This document shows, one piece after another, positions 17,738 through 26,649 of a DNA stretch of 64,000 nt. The stretch's first letter is position 1. Each line of letters begins with the position of its first letter. The stretch is taken from contig NZ_JBLXCD010000003.1 in the NCBI RefSeq assembly GCF_048265165.1, positions 248,001 to 312,000 of the forward strand, read 5' to 3'. Origin of the DNA: Oceanospirillum sp048265165. Lineage in GTDB: Bacteria; Pseudomonadota; Gammaproteobacteria; Pseudomonadales; Halomonadaceae. Both the position numbers and the translations under genes were made by a program. The notes below the pieces were generated by a model, which was not told the DNA's origin, ran no database searches, and saw nothing but the letters and a program-made list of their open reading frames with translations.

Positions 17738-19024
17738 ATGGCTGACAAGAAAGCGATCCTGACGGTACCAGGGCTTGATGATCCAATTGAACTGCCAATT
17801 TATAACGGCACTGTTGGCCCTGACGTTATCGACGTACGCGGCTTGACCTCCAAGGGAATGTTCACCTACGACCCCGGCTTCGTTTCCACAGCATCCTGTG
17901 AATCAGCGATCACCTATATTGATGGCGCCAAAGGTGTTCTACTACACCGAGGTTATCCGATCGACCAACTGGCAAAACAGTCTGACTACATAGAACTGTG
18001 CTACCTTCTGCTTAACGGCGAACTACCCAGCTCGGAAGAAAAGAAAAACTTTGAGTCCACCATCACCTATCACACCATGGTGCACGAGCAACTGGCTCAA
18101 TTTTTTAAAGGCTTCCGGCGTGATGCTCACCCCATGGCAATCTTATGCGGCGTTGTTGGCGCACTATCTGCGTTCTACCATGACTCCCTGGATATCAAAA
18201 ATCCACGGGACCGCGAAGTATCTGCATTCCGCTTAATCGCTAAAATGCCGACGATTTCCGCAATGTGCTACAAATACTCAACAGGCCAACCATTTGTCTA
18301 TCCACGCAACGATCTGAGCTATGCAGAAAATTTCCTGCACATGATGTTCAGCACCCCTTGTGAAGAATACGTACCAAATCCTGTTCTGGCCAAGGCGATG
18401 GATCGCATCTTTATGCTCCATGCGGATCATGAGCAGAACGCCTCAACTTCAACTGTACGCCTTACAGGCTCAACCGGTGCGAATCCTTTCGCTTGTATCG
18501 CGGCAGGTATTGCAGCCCTATGGGGCCCTTCCCATGGCGGAGCAAACGAAGCTGTCCTGACCATGCTGGATGAGATTGGTGAAGACTCCGAAGAAAACAT
18601 TCAGCACTTTATCGCCAAGGCAAAGGATAAAGACGACCCATTCCGCCTGATGGGCTTCGGTCATCGCGTTTATCGCAACTTCGACCCTCGGGCAAAAGTA
18701 ATGAAAGAAACCTGCGACGAAGTTCTGAAAGAACTTGGGCTGGAAAACGACCCTCAGCTACATATCGCTAAGCGCTTAGAAGAGATTGCATTGGAAGATG
18801 AGTACTTTATCGAGCGTAAACTTTATCCGAACGTAGACTTCTATTCCGGTATCATCCTGAAAGCCCTGGGTATCCCAACCAATATGTTCACAGTGATTTT
18901 TGCACTGTCTCGAACTGTTGGCTGGATCTCCCATTGGAAAGAAATGGTAAGCGGCGACAACAAGATCGGCCGCCCTCGCCAGCTGTACAAAGGTTCCGAT
19001 ATGCGCGATTATCCTGCTAAATAA
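17738..19024 (+). CDS. gltA: citrate synthase (type II)
   Basis: It condenses acetyl-CoA and oxaloacetate to citrate. The 428 residues match the hexameric, NADH-regulated type II enzymes of Gram-negative bacteria, including the N-terminal beta-rich domain (VDVRGL, TYDPGF). The catalytic region holds LHADHEQNAST, GPSHGGANEA and MGFGHRVYRNFDPRAK. The ribosome-binding site AAAGGAGG is very strong, which fits a highly expressed enzyme. It diverges from sdhC and ends at its own terminator. Confidence 0.97.
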   Translation: MADKKAILTVPGLDDPIELPIYNGTVGPDVIDVRGLTSKGMFTYDPGFVSTASCESAITYIDGAKGVLLHRGYPIDQLAKQSDYIELCYLLLNGELPSSEEKKNFESTITYHTMVHEQLAQFFKGFRRDAHPMAILCGVVGALSAFYHDSLDIKNPRDREVSAFRLIAKMPTISAMCYKYSTGQPFVYPRNDLSYAENFLHMMFSTPCEEYVPNPVLAKAMDRIFMLHADHEQNASTSTVRLTGSTGANPFACIAAGIAALWGPSHGGANEAVLTMLDEIGEDSEENIQHFIAKAKDKDDPFRLMGFGHRVYRNFDPRAKVMKETCDEVLKELGLENDPQLHIAKRLEEIALEDEYFIERKLYPNVDFYSGIILKALGIPTNMFTVIFALSRTVGWISHWKEMVSGDNKIGRPRQLYKGSDMRDYPAK

Positions 19025-19040
19025 GCAAAAATCGGTTCCA

Positions 19041-19070
19041 AAAAAAGGGCTGCTTTGCAGCCCTTTTTTT
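19041..19070 (+). terminator. intrinsic terminator of gltA
   Basis: The stem AAAGGGCTGC / GCAGCCCTTT with a 3-base loop is followed by seven T; it begins 17 bases after the gltA stop. Confidence 0.93.
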
Positions 19071-19122
19071 ATTATCAGAAACAATATTCTTATCATCACA
19101 GCAAGAAAGAGGAATAACAACA

Positions 19123-19998
19123 ATGACACTTAACCTCGCATTTATCGGCCTAGGCGTTATGGGCTATCCAATGGCAGGCCACTTGGCAAGCGCAGGTCAC
19201 AAGGTCTGCGTGTATAACAGGACCTCCAGCAAAGCAAAACAATGGGCCGAAACTTTCGGCGGCACTTTTGGCGCAACCCCCGCTGAAGCCGCCAGAGATG
19301 CCGATATTGTATTTTGCTGCGTTGGTAATGACGATGATGTACGCAGTGTCACCGTTGCTAAAAACGGCGTTATTGAAAACATGAAAGCCGGCAGCATCCT
19401 GATCGACCATACAACAGCCTCAGCAGAGCTTGCCGTTGAACTCGACACCGCATGTCGTGGAGCTGGCTTACACTTTATCGATGCTCCTGTATCCGGCGGC
19501 CAACAAGGAGCTGAGAACGGCAAGCTAACGATCATGTGCGGCGGTGAAAATACCGTTTTTGAGAAAACAGAAACGATCATGTCAATCTATGCACAGGCCG
19601 TCACCTTAATGGGCTCAGTCGGCGCAGGTCAGCTCACTAAAATGGTCAACCAGATCTGTATAGCCGGACTGGTACAAGGCTTGTCTGAAGGGCTCTACTT
19701 CGCCGAAAAAGCCGGACTCGACCAGAATAAGGTTATTGATGTGATATCCAAAGGTGCCGCAGGCTCCTGGCAGATGATCAACCGACACCAGACCATGATC
19801 AACGATCAGTATGAGCACGGCTTTGCGGTAGACTGGATGCGCAAAGACCTTGATATCTGTCTAAGCCAGGGGCGTAAGATTCAGGCTAAACTACCTGCTA
19901 CCGCACTTGTTGACCAGTTCTACAGCGAAGTACAGGCAATGGGGGGCGGACGCTGGGATACGTCCAGCTTGCTAAAACGCCTGAAAGCGACCGATTAA
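19123..19998 (+). CDS. NAD(P)-dependent 3-hydroxyisobutyrate dehydrogenase-family oxidoreductase
   Basis: This beta-hydroxyacid dehydrogenase of 291 residues has the N-terminal dinucleotide motif GLGVMGYPMAGHL, the substrate-binding DAPVSGGQQGAENG near residue 120, and the catalytic-lysine helix GAGQLTKMVNQ near residue 170. Family members reduce or oxidise 3-hydroxyisobutyrate, tartronate semialdehyde, gamma-hydroxybutyrate or related acids. The sequence alone does not settle the substrate, and no valine-degradation or glyoxylate gene is adjacent. The ATG at 19123 follows AGAGGAATAAC. It sits between the gltA terminator and the HD-GYP gene, apparently as its own unit. Confidence 0.85.
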   Translation: MTLNLAFIGLGVMGYPMAGHLASAGHKVCVYNRTSSKAKQWAETFGGTFGATPAEAARDADIVFCCVGNDDDVRSVTVAKNGVIENMKAGSILIDHTTASAELAVELDTACRGAGLHFIDAPVSGGQQGAENGKLTIMCGGENTVFEKTETIMSIYAQAVTLMGSVGAGQLTKMVNQICIAGLVQGLSEGLYFAEKAGLDQNKVIDVISKGAAGSWQMINRHQTMINDQYEHGFAVDWMRKDLDICLSQGRKIQAKLPATALVDQFYSEVQAMGGGRWDTSSLLKRLKATD

Positions 19999-20118
19999 AT
20001 ACTTTTTTATGTAATTTCCAGATACAATTTTAAGTGTACAATTTAGCTTTTTGATTTTATAAGGTGTTTTCTTTCCGCGAAAACAAATTAGCCATTCAGA
20101 CAAAGAGGATTTGATACC

Positions 20119-22023
20119 TTGGCAACGGAGACCCCCATCGCACAACAGGACAATCAATCTGAGCCACAGGGCCAGCTATTGACTAAACCTGAAAGCATTT
20201 ACGGGCTTCTCAACCGCCTGAAAGATCATCATATCCCGCTAAAATTACACTTTAATACGGTCGAAGGTGTGTATAGCACCATTATCCTGAAGGTTGACCT
20301 GAAAAATCGCCACTTTATTATCGACCAGGTTACTCCTAATTGGGGTGACAGAATGATGGCAAAAAGTGGCGCGTTTATGTTCGAAGCCTACTACGATGGT
20401 TGCAGAATAGCATCATCGACCCTGAAGGCAGCAGGCAAAGGGATCCAGGACGGAGAAGCCATCTACAAGGTTCCTTTTCCCGACGAACTCGATTATTTTC
20501 AGCGCCGACAGTTTTATCGGGCCCAGATTCGCCGTGGCGTTATTATTGACGCAATACTGGACTCTAAGGGTCTGGCAAACCCCGTCATTGGCGAACTGAA
20601 AGACATCTCTGCCCAGGGCTGCCAGATTGAGATAGACGGCGATTACAGGGACACTCTTGGCAACCAAATCGTTCTTGACTCCTGCTCAATAACCTTCCCT
20701 AATCAATTATCGGTCAGCACTGCAATTCAGGTTCGCCACGTTGGCTATGATAACAAAAAGGATCGCTCAAGTTGCGGCTGCCTGTTTGTTGATCTACCAC
20801 CAATGGAAGAGCGCAAAGTCTCCTACGCCGTTGCCGAAATACAACGGGAAGTTGCCCGTCGTTCCAGCGATGGCAGCGCACGCTACATCTCCCCTCTTTA
20901 TGAGCCAAAGCCCATTGAAGAAAATGAAGATGAAAGCAATGCCGGAGCCACAGGCAAAAAAAATAAAGCATCAGATGCAACTACCGATAGCAACAATAAG
21001 ACTACCGACGAGTCCGTAAAAGAACAGATTGAGGACAACTCTCTTCAGAGCGGTATTAACGAACTTAAACAGCAGAAAGAGAAAGCCAGACTGCAGGAAC
21101 TTTTCAAAGAGTTTCGCATTTACCACACAAACGCTATTGCCGCTGTCAAAGGCCTCTTAGCCCAGGTTAAACAGAAAACAACTCTTAAACTTCAGCCTGC
21201 AATCGAAATATCCGAACAGCTGGCCAGCGCTCTAGAACAAAATCCACATGTTTTATTAGCACTAACAACACTGCGCGATGCTCAGGACTATATTCCTCAG
21301 CACAGCGTCAGCTTTGGCATTCATTTGGCTCACTTTGCCAAAAGCATGGGCTACCAGGGCAAGCTTGCCGACCTTATCTACGCAGGCCTTCTACATGATA
21401 TAGGCAAGGCTACTTTACCCAGCATGGTTGTATTCAAGCCTGATAGACTGAATACCCAGGAGCTGAAAAGCATGCAGCGGCATGTCATCACAACTCACAA
21501 GGCACTCACGGAGGCATCGGACAATATCCCGAAAGAAGTAATCGCCGTTGTATTGGGTAACACAGAAAGGCTTGATGGTTCAGGCTATCCGCGCCAGCTT
21601 AAGGCTGACAAAATATCAGGCCTTGCCCGAATGGCTGGTATTGTTGATGCCTACGATGCCATGACTACCGACCGCAACTACGCAAAAGGTGTATTGCCTG
21701 CCCTGGCCTTTAAAACACTCATGAATAGCGATAAGCAGTTTGATAGGCTAATGGTACAACGCTTTATCAAGTGCATTGGACTTATGCCTGTAGGTTCTTT
21801 TGTTCGCCTATCAAGCAACAAGCTAGGCTTTGTTCTGACACTGGATGAGGAAACCTCTAAACCCGCAATGGTTCGCGTTATTTACGATGCTGATAAAAAA
21901 CAACTTATTACGCCGGACGATTTTGATTTAACCGATCCGATCAGCTCCGCCAGCGTCGGCACCATTGCCCGTCCGGAAGACCCCGCCAAATACTTTATTA
22001 ACAGATTACTAATGATGGACTAA
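20119..22023 (+). CDS. PilZ-like / HD-GYP protein with altered metal-binding motif
   Basis: The 634-residue soluble protein joins two c-di-GMP-related modules. Residues about 20-250 resemble YcgR: an N-terminal flagellar-brake-like domain, then a PilZ-like domain with RRQFYRAQIRR (129-139) and DISAQGCQIEI. A charged low-complexity linker (about 265-315) leads to an HD-GYP domain. The HD pair is intact (H426-D427 in LLHDIGK) and the GSGYP loop is present (487-491), but where HD-GYP phosphodiesterases normally read HHExxDGxGYP this one has GNTERLDGSGYP (480-491), so both histidines are lost. Activity is therefore doubtful; a binding or signalling role is possible. It starts with TTG at 20119, with AGAGGAT about 9 bases before it. 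Confidence 0.85.
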   Translation: MATETPIAQQDNQSEPQGQLLTKPESIYGLLNRLKDHHIPLKLHFNTVEGVYSTIILKVDLKNRHFIIDQVTPNWGDRMMAKSGAFMFEAYYDGCRIASSTLKAAGKGIQDGEAIYKVPFPDELDYFQRRQFYRAQIRRGVIIDAILDSKGLANPVIGELKDISAQGCQIEIDGDYRDTLGNQIVLDSCSITFPNQLSVSTAIQVRHVGYDNKKDRSSCGCLFVDLPPMEERKVSYAVAEIQREVARRSSDGSARYISPLYEPKPIEENEDESNAGATGKKNKASDATTDSNNKTTDESVKEQIEDNSLQSGINELKQQKEKARLQELFKEFRIYHTNAIAAVKGLLAQVKQKTTLKLQPAIEISEQLASALEQNPHVLLALTTLRDAQDYIPQHSVSFGIHLAHFAKSMGYQGKLADLIYAGLLHDIGKATLPSMVVFKPDRLNTQELKSMQRHVITTHKALTEASDNIPKEVIAVVLGNTERLDGSGYPRQLKADKISGLARMAGIVDAYDAMTTDRNYAKGVLPALAFKTLMNSDKQFDRLMVQRFIKCIGLMPVGSFVRLSSNKLGFVLTLDEETSKPAMVRVIYDADKKQLITPDDFDLTDPISSASVGTIARPEDPAKYFINRLLMMD

Positions 22024-22110
22024 AAGACCTAAGCAGAGAGAGGCTTAAGCAAAAGAGATGTATAGGTAGGGGAACACGCCATTTCAGGTATAGAAGCTAT
22101 ATTTCAGGCA

Positions 22111-22134
22111 TAAAAAAACCGCCTATCAGGCGGT
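22111..22134 (-). terminator. terminator of the tRNA-Ala/tRNA-Glu unit
   Basis: A 6-bp GC-rich stem ACCGCC/GGCGGT with a 5-base loop is followed on the minus strand by a run of seven U. It lies about 40 bases beyond the 3' end of tRNA-Glu. Confidence 0.85.
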
Positions 22135-22172
22135 ATCGTTATCTCTTTTCAACTCAATCTTCAGAAGAAAAG

Positions 22173-22248
22173 TGGCGTCCCATAGGGGGTTCGAACCCCT
22201 GTTACCGCCGTGAAAGGGCGGTGTCCTAGGCCACTAGACGAATGGGAC
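22173..22248 (-). tRNA. tRNA-Glu (anticodon UUC)
   Basis: On the minus strand the sequence folds as a full cloverleaf starting GTCCCATTCGTCTAG, with the anticodon loop CCTTTCACG giving UUC, a T-loop GGTTCGAACC, and an encoded CCA end (22173-22175). It is close to E. coli tRNA-Glu. It is the second gene of a two-tRNA unit just downstream of gltX, whose product charges it. Confidence 0.96.
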
Positions 22249-22305
22249 GCATAACACTTCAAAACCACACTCTTACGGGCATGATTTTAAAATCATACGA
22301 GAGAT

Positions 22306-22381
22306 TGGTGGAGCCTAGCGGGATCGAACCGCTGACCTCAACACTGCCAGTGTTGCGCTCTCCCAGCTGAGCTAAGGCCCC
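22306..22381 (-). tRNA. tRNA-Ala (anticodon GGC)
   Basis: The minus strand begins GGGGCCTTAGCTCAGCTGG, with the anticodon stem-loop ACACTGGCAGTGT giving GGC, the T-loop GGTTCGATCC and an encoded CCA. The GGC isoacceptor is very similar to E. coli tRNA-Ala. It is the first gene of the tRNA pair. Confidence 0.96.
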
Positions 22382-22399
22382 GTCTCAAGTACGGGACGA

Positions 22400-22428
22400 A
22401 TAATACTGATCCGCCCCGCACTGGTCAA
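22400..22428 (-). promoter_or_regulatory. promoter of the tRNA-Ala/tRNA-Glu unit
   Basis: On the minus strand TTGACC (22423-22428) and TATTAT (22400-22405) are 17 bases apart, starting transcription about 12 bases before tRNA-Ala. The stretch between the -10 and the start is rather GC-rich (CGTCCCG), as in stringently controlled promoters. An A/T-rich tract lies just upstream. Confidence 0.85.
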
Positions 22429-22522
22429 TACTTTTTTTCTAAAAAAACGGCATTTTTTAAGAAAACTTATACTGACAAATCAACCGGTTAGCCAGAAAGG
22501 TTTATCCGGCACAAGAATTAGC

Positions 22523-24007
22523 TTACTGGTTTAGCGCAGCAAACTCTTTTTCCAGCTTCTTGGTTTGCTTTTTGGAAACACCACCCAAAACCTCAACCGC
22601 GTGACGAAGACGGGCACGGGTCATATCAGGCCCGATAATCGCCATAGAGTCCAAAACAGAAGAGGAGGTTGCAGAGCCTGCAATAGCAACAAAAATAGGC
22701 TGAAGGAACTCTTTTATTTTCACTTCAAAGTGATCTGACAACATCTTCACGTCAGCAAAGATATTATCTTTATTCCACTCACGGAGCGCTTCCATCTGCC
22801 ATAACGTGAACTGCAGCTGCTTCACAAGATCGGCTTTTTCCGTCTTGATATGGGCAAAGCTTTCTTCATTAATTGGCAACATACCGGAGAAGAAGAAGCC
22901 TGCTAACGGTGCGATATCACTAAAGGTTTCCACTCGACCTTTAATCTGAGGAATGATCTGACTGACATACTCAGGATTAAAGGCCCATTTCATCACTTCC
23001 TGCATAAACTGCTGATCATCCAGTGTCTCACGGATGTACAAACCATTCAGCCAGGACAGTTTCTCAACATCAAATACCGGGCCACCCAATGAAACCCGCT
23101 GTATATCAAAGTTTTCAATCATCTCATCCAGCGAGAAGCGCTCACGCTCATCCGGCATCGACCAACCCATACGCCCGAGATAGTTCACAACCGCCTGGGG
23201 CAAGAAGCCCATACGACGATAGAAGTTGATTGAAGTCGGGTTCTTACGTTTGGACAACTTAGATTTATCCGCATTACGCAGTAATGGGAAATGACACAGA
23301 ACCGGCATATCCCAGCCGAAATATTCATACAGCAACTTATGCTTAGGTGCCGAGTTGATCCACTCTTCGCCACGGAGTACATGAGTGATCTTCATCAGAT
23401 GATCATCCACCACATTTGCAAGGTGGTAGGTCGGCATGCCATCCGCCTTAAGCAGGATCTGACAATCGATCTGCCCCCAGTCAATCTCAATCGTACCGCG
23501 CAGCATATCCTCAACCTGACAAACACCTTCTTCCGGTACGCACATGCGAATCACGTAAGGTGCGTCAGCAGCTTCACGGGCAGCTACTTCCTCAGCAGGC
23601 AATGCCAGATCACTTTGCTTCAACGCAGTATGTTTGCCTTCAGCTTTACGGGCTTCGCGCAGTTCATTCAGCTCTTCACTGGTACGATAACAGCGGAATG
23701 CCTTACCTTCTTTTTCCAGGCGATAGGCATAGTCTGCATACATATGCTTACGCTCAGACTGTCGATATGGGCCGTATTCACCACCAACATCCGGCCCCTC
23801 ATCCCAATCGAGGCCCAGCCAACGCAGGGAATCAAAGATCATCTGTTCCGAATCTGCACTGCTGCGGGTCTGGTCAGTATCTTCAATACGCAGAATAAAT
23901 TTACCACCATGCTTTCTGGCAAAAGCCAGATTAAACAAAGCAATATAAGCAGTACCAACATGGGGATCACCGGTTGGTGATGGAGCAATACGGGTGCGAA
24001 CAGTCAT
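22523..24007 (-). CDS. gltX: glutamyl-tRNA synthetase
   Basis: It charges tRNA-Glu with glutamate. The 494-residue class I synthetase has the HIGH-like motif PSPTGDPHVGTAY near residue 10 and the KMSKS-like KLSKRKNP near residue 250, then a helical anticodon-binding domain. I chose the ATG at 24007, which gives MTVRTRIAPSPTGDP as in the family; the open frame extends 17 codons further without homology. The lysine-asparagine after KLSKR differs from the KLSKRHG of E. coli. The tRNA-Glu gene follows 275 bases downstream on the same strand under its own promoter. Confidence 0.95.
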   Translation of the reverse strand: MTVRTRIAPSPTGDPHVGTAYIALFNLAFARKHGGKFILRIEDTDQTRSSADSEQMIFDSLRWLGLDWDEGPDVGGEYGPYRQSERKHMYADYAYRLEKEGKAFRCYRTSEELNELREARKAEGKHTALKQSDLALPAEEVAAREAADAPYVIRMCVPEEGVCQVEDMLRGTIEIDWGQIDCQILLKADGMPTYHLANVVDDHLMKITHVLRGEEWINSAPKHKLLYEYFGWDMPVLCHFPLLRNADKSKLSKRKNPTSINFYRRMGFLPQAVVNYLGRMGWSMPDERERFSLDEMIENFDIQRVSLGGPVFDVEKLSWLNGLYIRETLDDQQFMQEVMKWAFNPEYVSQIIPQIKGRVETFSDIAPLAGFFFSGMLPINEESFAHIKTEKADLVKQLQFTLWQMEALREWNKDNIFADVKMLSDHFEVKIKEFLQPIFVAIAGSATSSSVLDSMAIIGPDMTRARLRHAVEVLGGVSKKQTKKLEKEFAALNQ

Positions 24008-24200
24008 GGTTTTCCGTTCTATCCTGTGATGATGAATGGGAAAAATAATTGCTGACAATTATAGTCTAGGGGCTGCCAGACCAACAGCCCTTCGGGCCAG
24101 TTATCAGGCCTCTGCAGATAAAACTTTACGTTTATTCCACAGAACTAAGCGTGCAAAAGGAATCATAGGTAGTGATGACAAGTACCTTGCAGCCATCAGT

Positions 24201-25010
24201 TTACAGGCGTCGATGCAACCAACTGGGCAACTGCTGACGCACCTCAACAAAGCGACTGACTCTGAGTTCCGCTACGATAATGCCTTCACCGGTTTCAAGC
24301 TCAGCCAGCTTCTCACCCCAGGGGTCAAGAGTCATTGTGTGTCCCCAGGTTTTGCGGCCACTTTCATGATGGCCACCCTGAGCCGGAGCCAGCAGAAAAC
24401 ATTGATTCTCCACCGCACGGGCTTTCAGTAACACCTCCCAATGGGCGCGACCGGTTGGCACCGTAAAGGCAGACGGCACAATCAGAAGATCGACATTATC
24501 CAGCCCACGGAAAAGCTCAGGAAAGCGAAGGTCGTAACAAATACCGAGACCAACCCTCCCCCAGGGCGTATCAAAGCAAACTGGCTGAGTGCCCGCTTCA
24601 ATACTGGCAGATTCGTTATAACACTCCTCACCTTTTTGAAAACTGAACAGATGGATCTTGTCATAACGGGCGACGCACAAACCTTCAGAGTCAAAGACCA
24701 GGGTTGTATTGGTAACATGATCGTTCTGCCTACCTTTTAGCGGCAGGGATCCGGCCACCAGCCAGATGTTAAGCTTGCGGGCCAGGCTCGCCAAACGCTG
24801 CTGAATCGGTCCGTCACCATAAGCCTCAGCGATCTCAAACTTGGCTCGTTCATCATGGTGCAACAGAGTAAAATATTCCGGCAAAGCAATCAGTTTTGCC
24901 CCCTGCTCCGCCGCCTGAGTCACCCAGTATTCTGCCCGTTTCAGATTCTGCTCCAAATCCTCACCGGAAACCATCTGCACGCCTGCTACCTTAAAATCCG
25001 CCAACATCAT
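24201..25010 (-). CDS. carbon-nitrogen hydrolase, Nit (omega-amidase / deaminated glutathione amidase) family
   Basis: This nitrilase-superfamily amidase of 269 residues has the catalytic triad Glu45 (LPEYF), Lys118 (YDKIHLF) and Cys158 (GICYDLRFPEL), counted from the proposed start. The surrounding sequence, including HLFSFQKGEECYNES, is typical of Nit1/YbeM-type enzymes that clear deaminated glutathione or hydrolyse omega-amides. The ATG at 25010 follows AAAGG by 5 bases (a second ATG is next to it); the open frame runs to 25064 with an arginine-rich segment that family members lack. It is divergent from the AmpG-like gene. Confidence 0.86.
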   Translation of the reverse strand: MMLADFKVAGVQMVSGEDLEQNLKRAEYWVTQAAEQGAKLIALPEYFTLLHHDERAKFEIAEAYGDGPIQQRLASLARKLNIWLVAGSLPLKGRQNDHVTNTTLVFDSEGLCVARYDKIHLFSFQKGEECYNESASIEAGTQPVCFDTPWGRVGLGICYDLRFPELFRGLDNVDLLIVPSAFTVPTGRAHWEVLLKARAVENQCFLLAPAQGGHHESGRKTWGHTMTLDPWGEKLAELETGEGIIVAELRVSRFVEVRQQLPSWLHRRL

Positions 25011-25251
25011 TTTTACCTTTTTTATCCACCGCCGCCGTTCTGCGACTCTTTCAGCGGAAGTCAATTCATCAGAAAGCTAATTCATAGAAAAAGCCCCCGA
25101 AATACAAAGTCATTTAATGTGCCGCAGTATAACAATAGCTTTGCCCCTCGGCACAGCAAGGGTTCTTGCGTACAATGGTTGGTTTTGACGTTATTGGCCG
25201 GACGACTCACCTCAATAATAAACGCTGGCCCGACAGAAACTGGATACGAAT

Positions 25252-26649
25252 TTGACCTCACAACAAAACCCACGACTCAACTTTAAAGGTCTTATGGCAG
25301 CCTGCTTCAATCGCAGGATGCTGGTCACCTTTGTCATGGGCTTTTCAAGCGGCATGCCACTGCTACTCACCATATCAGTACTTCAGGTCTGGATGCGCCA
25401 GGAAGGTGTCGATCTTTCAACCATCGGCATGATGGCTTTGGTCGGTTTACCCTATACCCTGAAATTTGTCTGGGCCCCCTTTCTGGATCGCTTTACTCTG
25501 CCGTTTCTCGGACGCCGCCGCGGATGGCTACTTCTGATTCAACTCCTGCTCGCATTCTCTATCGCAAGCCTTGGGTTGTCTGACCCTGCCTCATCCCCCT
25601 GGCTGATCGCTTTCCTGGCCCTATTGGTCACCTTCTTCAGCGCCAGCCAGGATATTGTCATTGACGCCTATCGCCGGGAACATCTGCATGAAAATGAACT
25701 GGGTATGGGTTCCAGCCTCTACGTCTACGGTTACCGTACCGGTATGCTACTCGCTTCCGGAGGCGGGCTGATCTTAGCTGACAGTATTGGCTTTGCAGCG
25801 GTTTATATGCTGATGGGGCTTTGCATGGGTATCGGTATGGTGACTACACTGATGGCCCCGGAGCCTCAGGTTACTGCTCCACCTCCTTCCAGCCTTAAAG
25901 CTGCTGTTGTTGAGCCTTTCAAAGAATATTTCACCCGGGACAGTGCTTGGACCATCCTACTGTTTATTTTGCTCTATAAATTAGGCGATACACTGGCCAG
26001 CGCCATGACCAGCCCCTTCTATGTCGATTTGGGGTTTAGCTCAGAAGAGATCGGTTATACCGTTAAATTTTTTGGTTTCTGGGCAACTCTGATTGGTGCA
26101 TTTCTCGGTGGCGCCCTGATCATCAGACTGGGCATTTATCGCGCACTCTGGCTGTTTGGTATTCTGCAGATGGCCAGTACCGCAGGTTTTGCTCTGCTGG
26201 CAGAGGTGGGCTACAACCTGAACATGCTGGCCGCGGTGATCGGTTTTGAGAATCTCACCGCCGGAATGGGCACCGCTGCCTATATGGCCTTTATGGCATC
26301 ACTGACCGACAAACGCTTTACCGCCACTCAGTACGCCTTGCTCACCAGCCTGATGGGAGTTCCCCGTACGCTGATCTCGGCACCCAGTGGTTTTCTTGCC
26401 GAAGCTGTTGGCTGGACAGAGTTTTTTATCCTTTGCACTCTGATCGCACTACCGGGTCTTTGGCTACTACGCCACTTCTCTGACTGGCATAGCCACAGTG
26501 ATCAGGAACAGCAATATTCTGGAACAGATAACAAATACTCAGCCTCTGATACAGGCCAGCCAATGGCTGATAATAAACACGCTATAAAAAATAATTCCTC
26601 TGTTAAAAACGCCGTAAATTCGGGAAGAAGGAGCCAGGGATATGATTAA
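25252..26649 (+). CDS. ampG: AmpG-type MFS permease
   Basis: This 465-residue inner-membrane permease has about 12 hydrophobic helices. AmpG hallmarks are clear: GFSSGMPLLLT in helix 1, LPYTLKFVWAPFLDR, the GRRRGWLL loop, and SASQDIVIDAYRRE in the helix 4 area. E. coli AmpG imports anhydromuropeptides for cell-wall recycling. A polar C-terminal tail of about 50 residues rich in Ser, Asp and Asn is not part of the transporter fold. The TTG at 25252 is the longest start; the ATG at 25294, with AAAGG four bases ahead, is a real alternative and loses 14 residues. The 3' end overlaps zur by 8 bases. Confidence 0.82.
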   Translation: MTSQQNPRLNFKGLMAACFNRRMLVTFVMGFSSGMPLLLTISVLQVWMRQEGVDLSTIGMMALVGLPYTLKFVWAPFLDRFTLPFLGRRRGWLLLIQLLLAFSIASLGLSDPASSPWLIAFLALLVTFFSASQDIVIDAYRREHLHENELGMGSSLYVYGYRTGMLLASGGGLILADSIGFAAVYMLMGLCMGIGMVTTLMAPEPQVTAPPPSSLKAAVVEPFKEYFTRDSAWTILLFILLYKLGDTLASAMTSPFYVDLGFSSEEIGYTVKFFGFWATLIGAFLGGALIIRLGIYRALWLFGILQMASTAGFALLAEVGYNLNMLAAVIGFENLTAGMGTAAYMAFMASLTDKRFTATQYALLTSLMGVPRTLISAPSGFLAEAVGWTEFFILCTLIALPGLWLLRHFSDWHSHSDQEQQYSGTDNKYSASDTGQPMADNKHAIKNNSSVKNAVNSGRRSQGYD

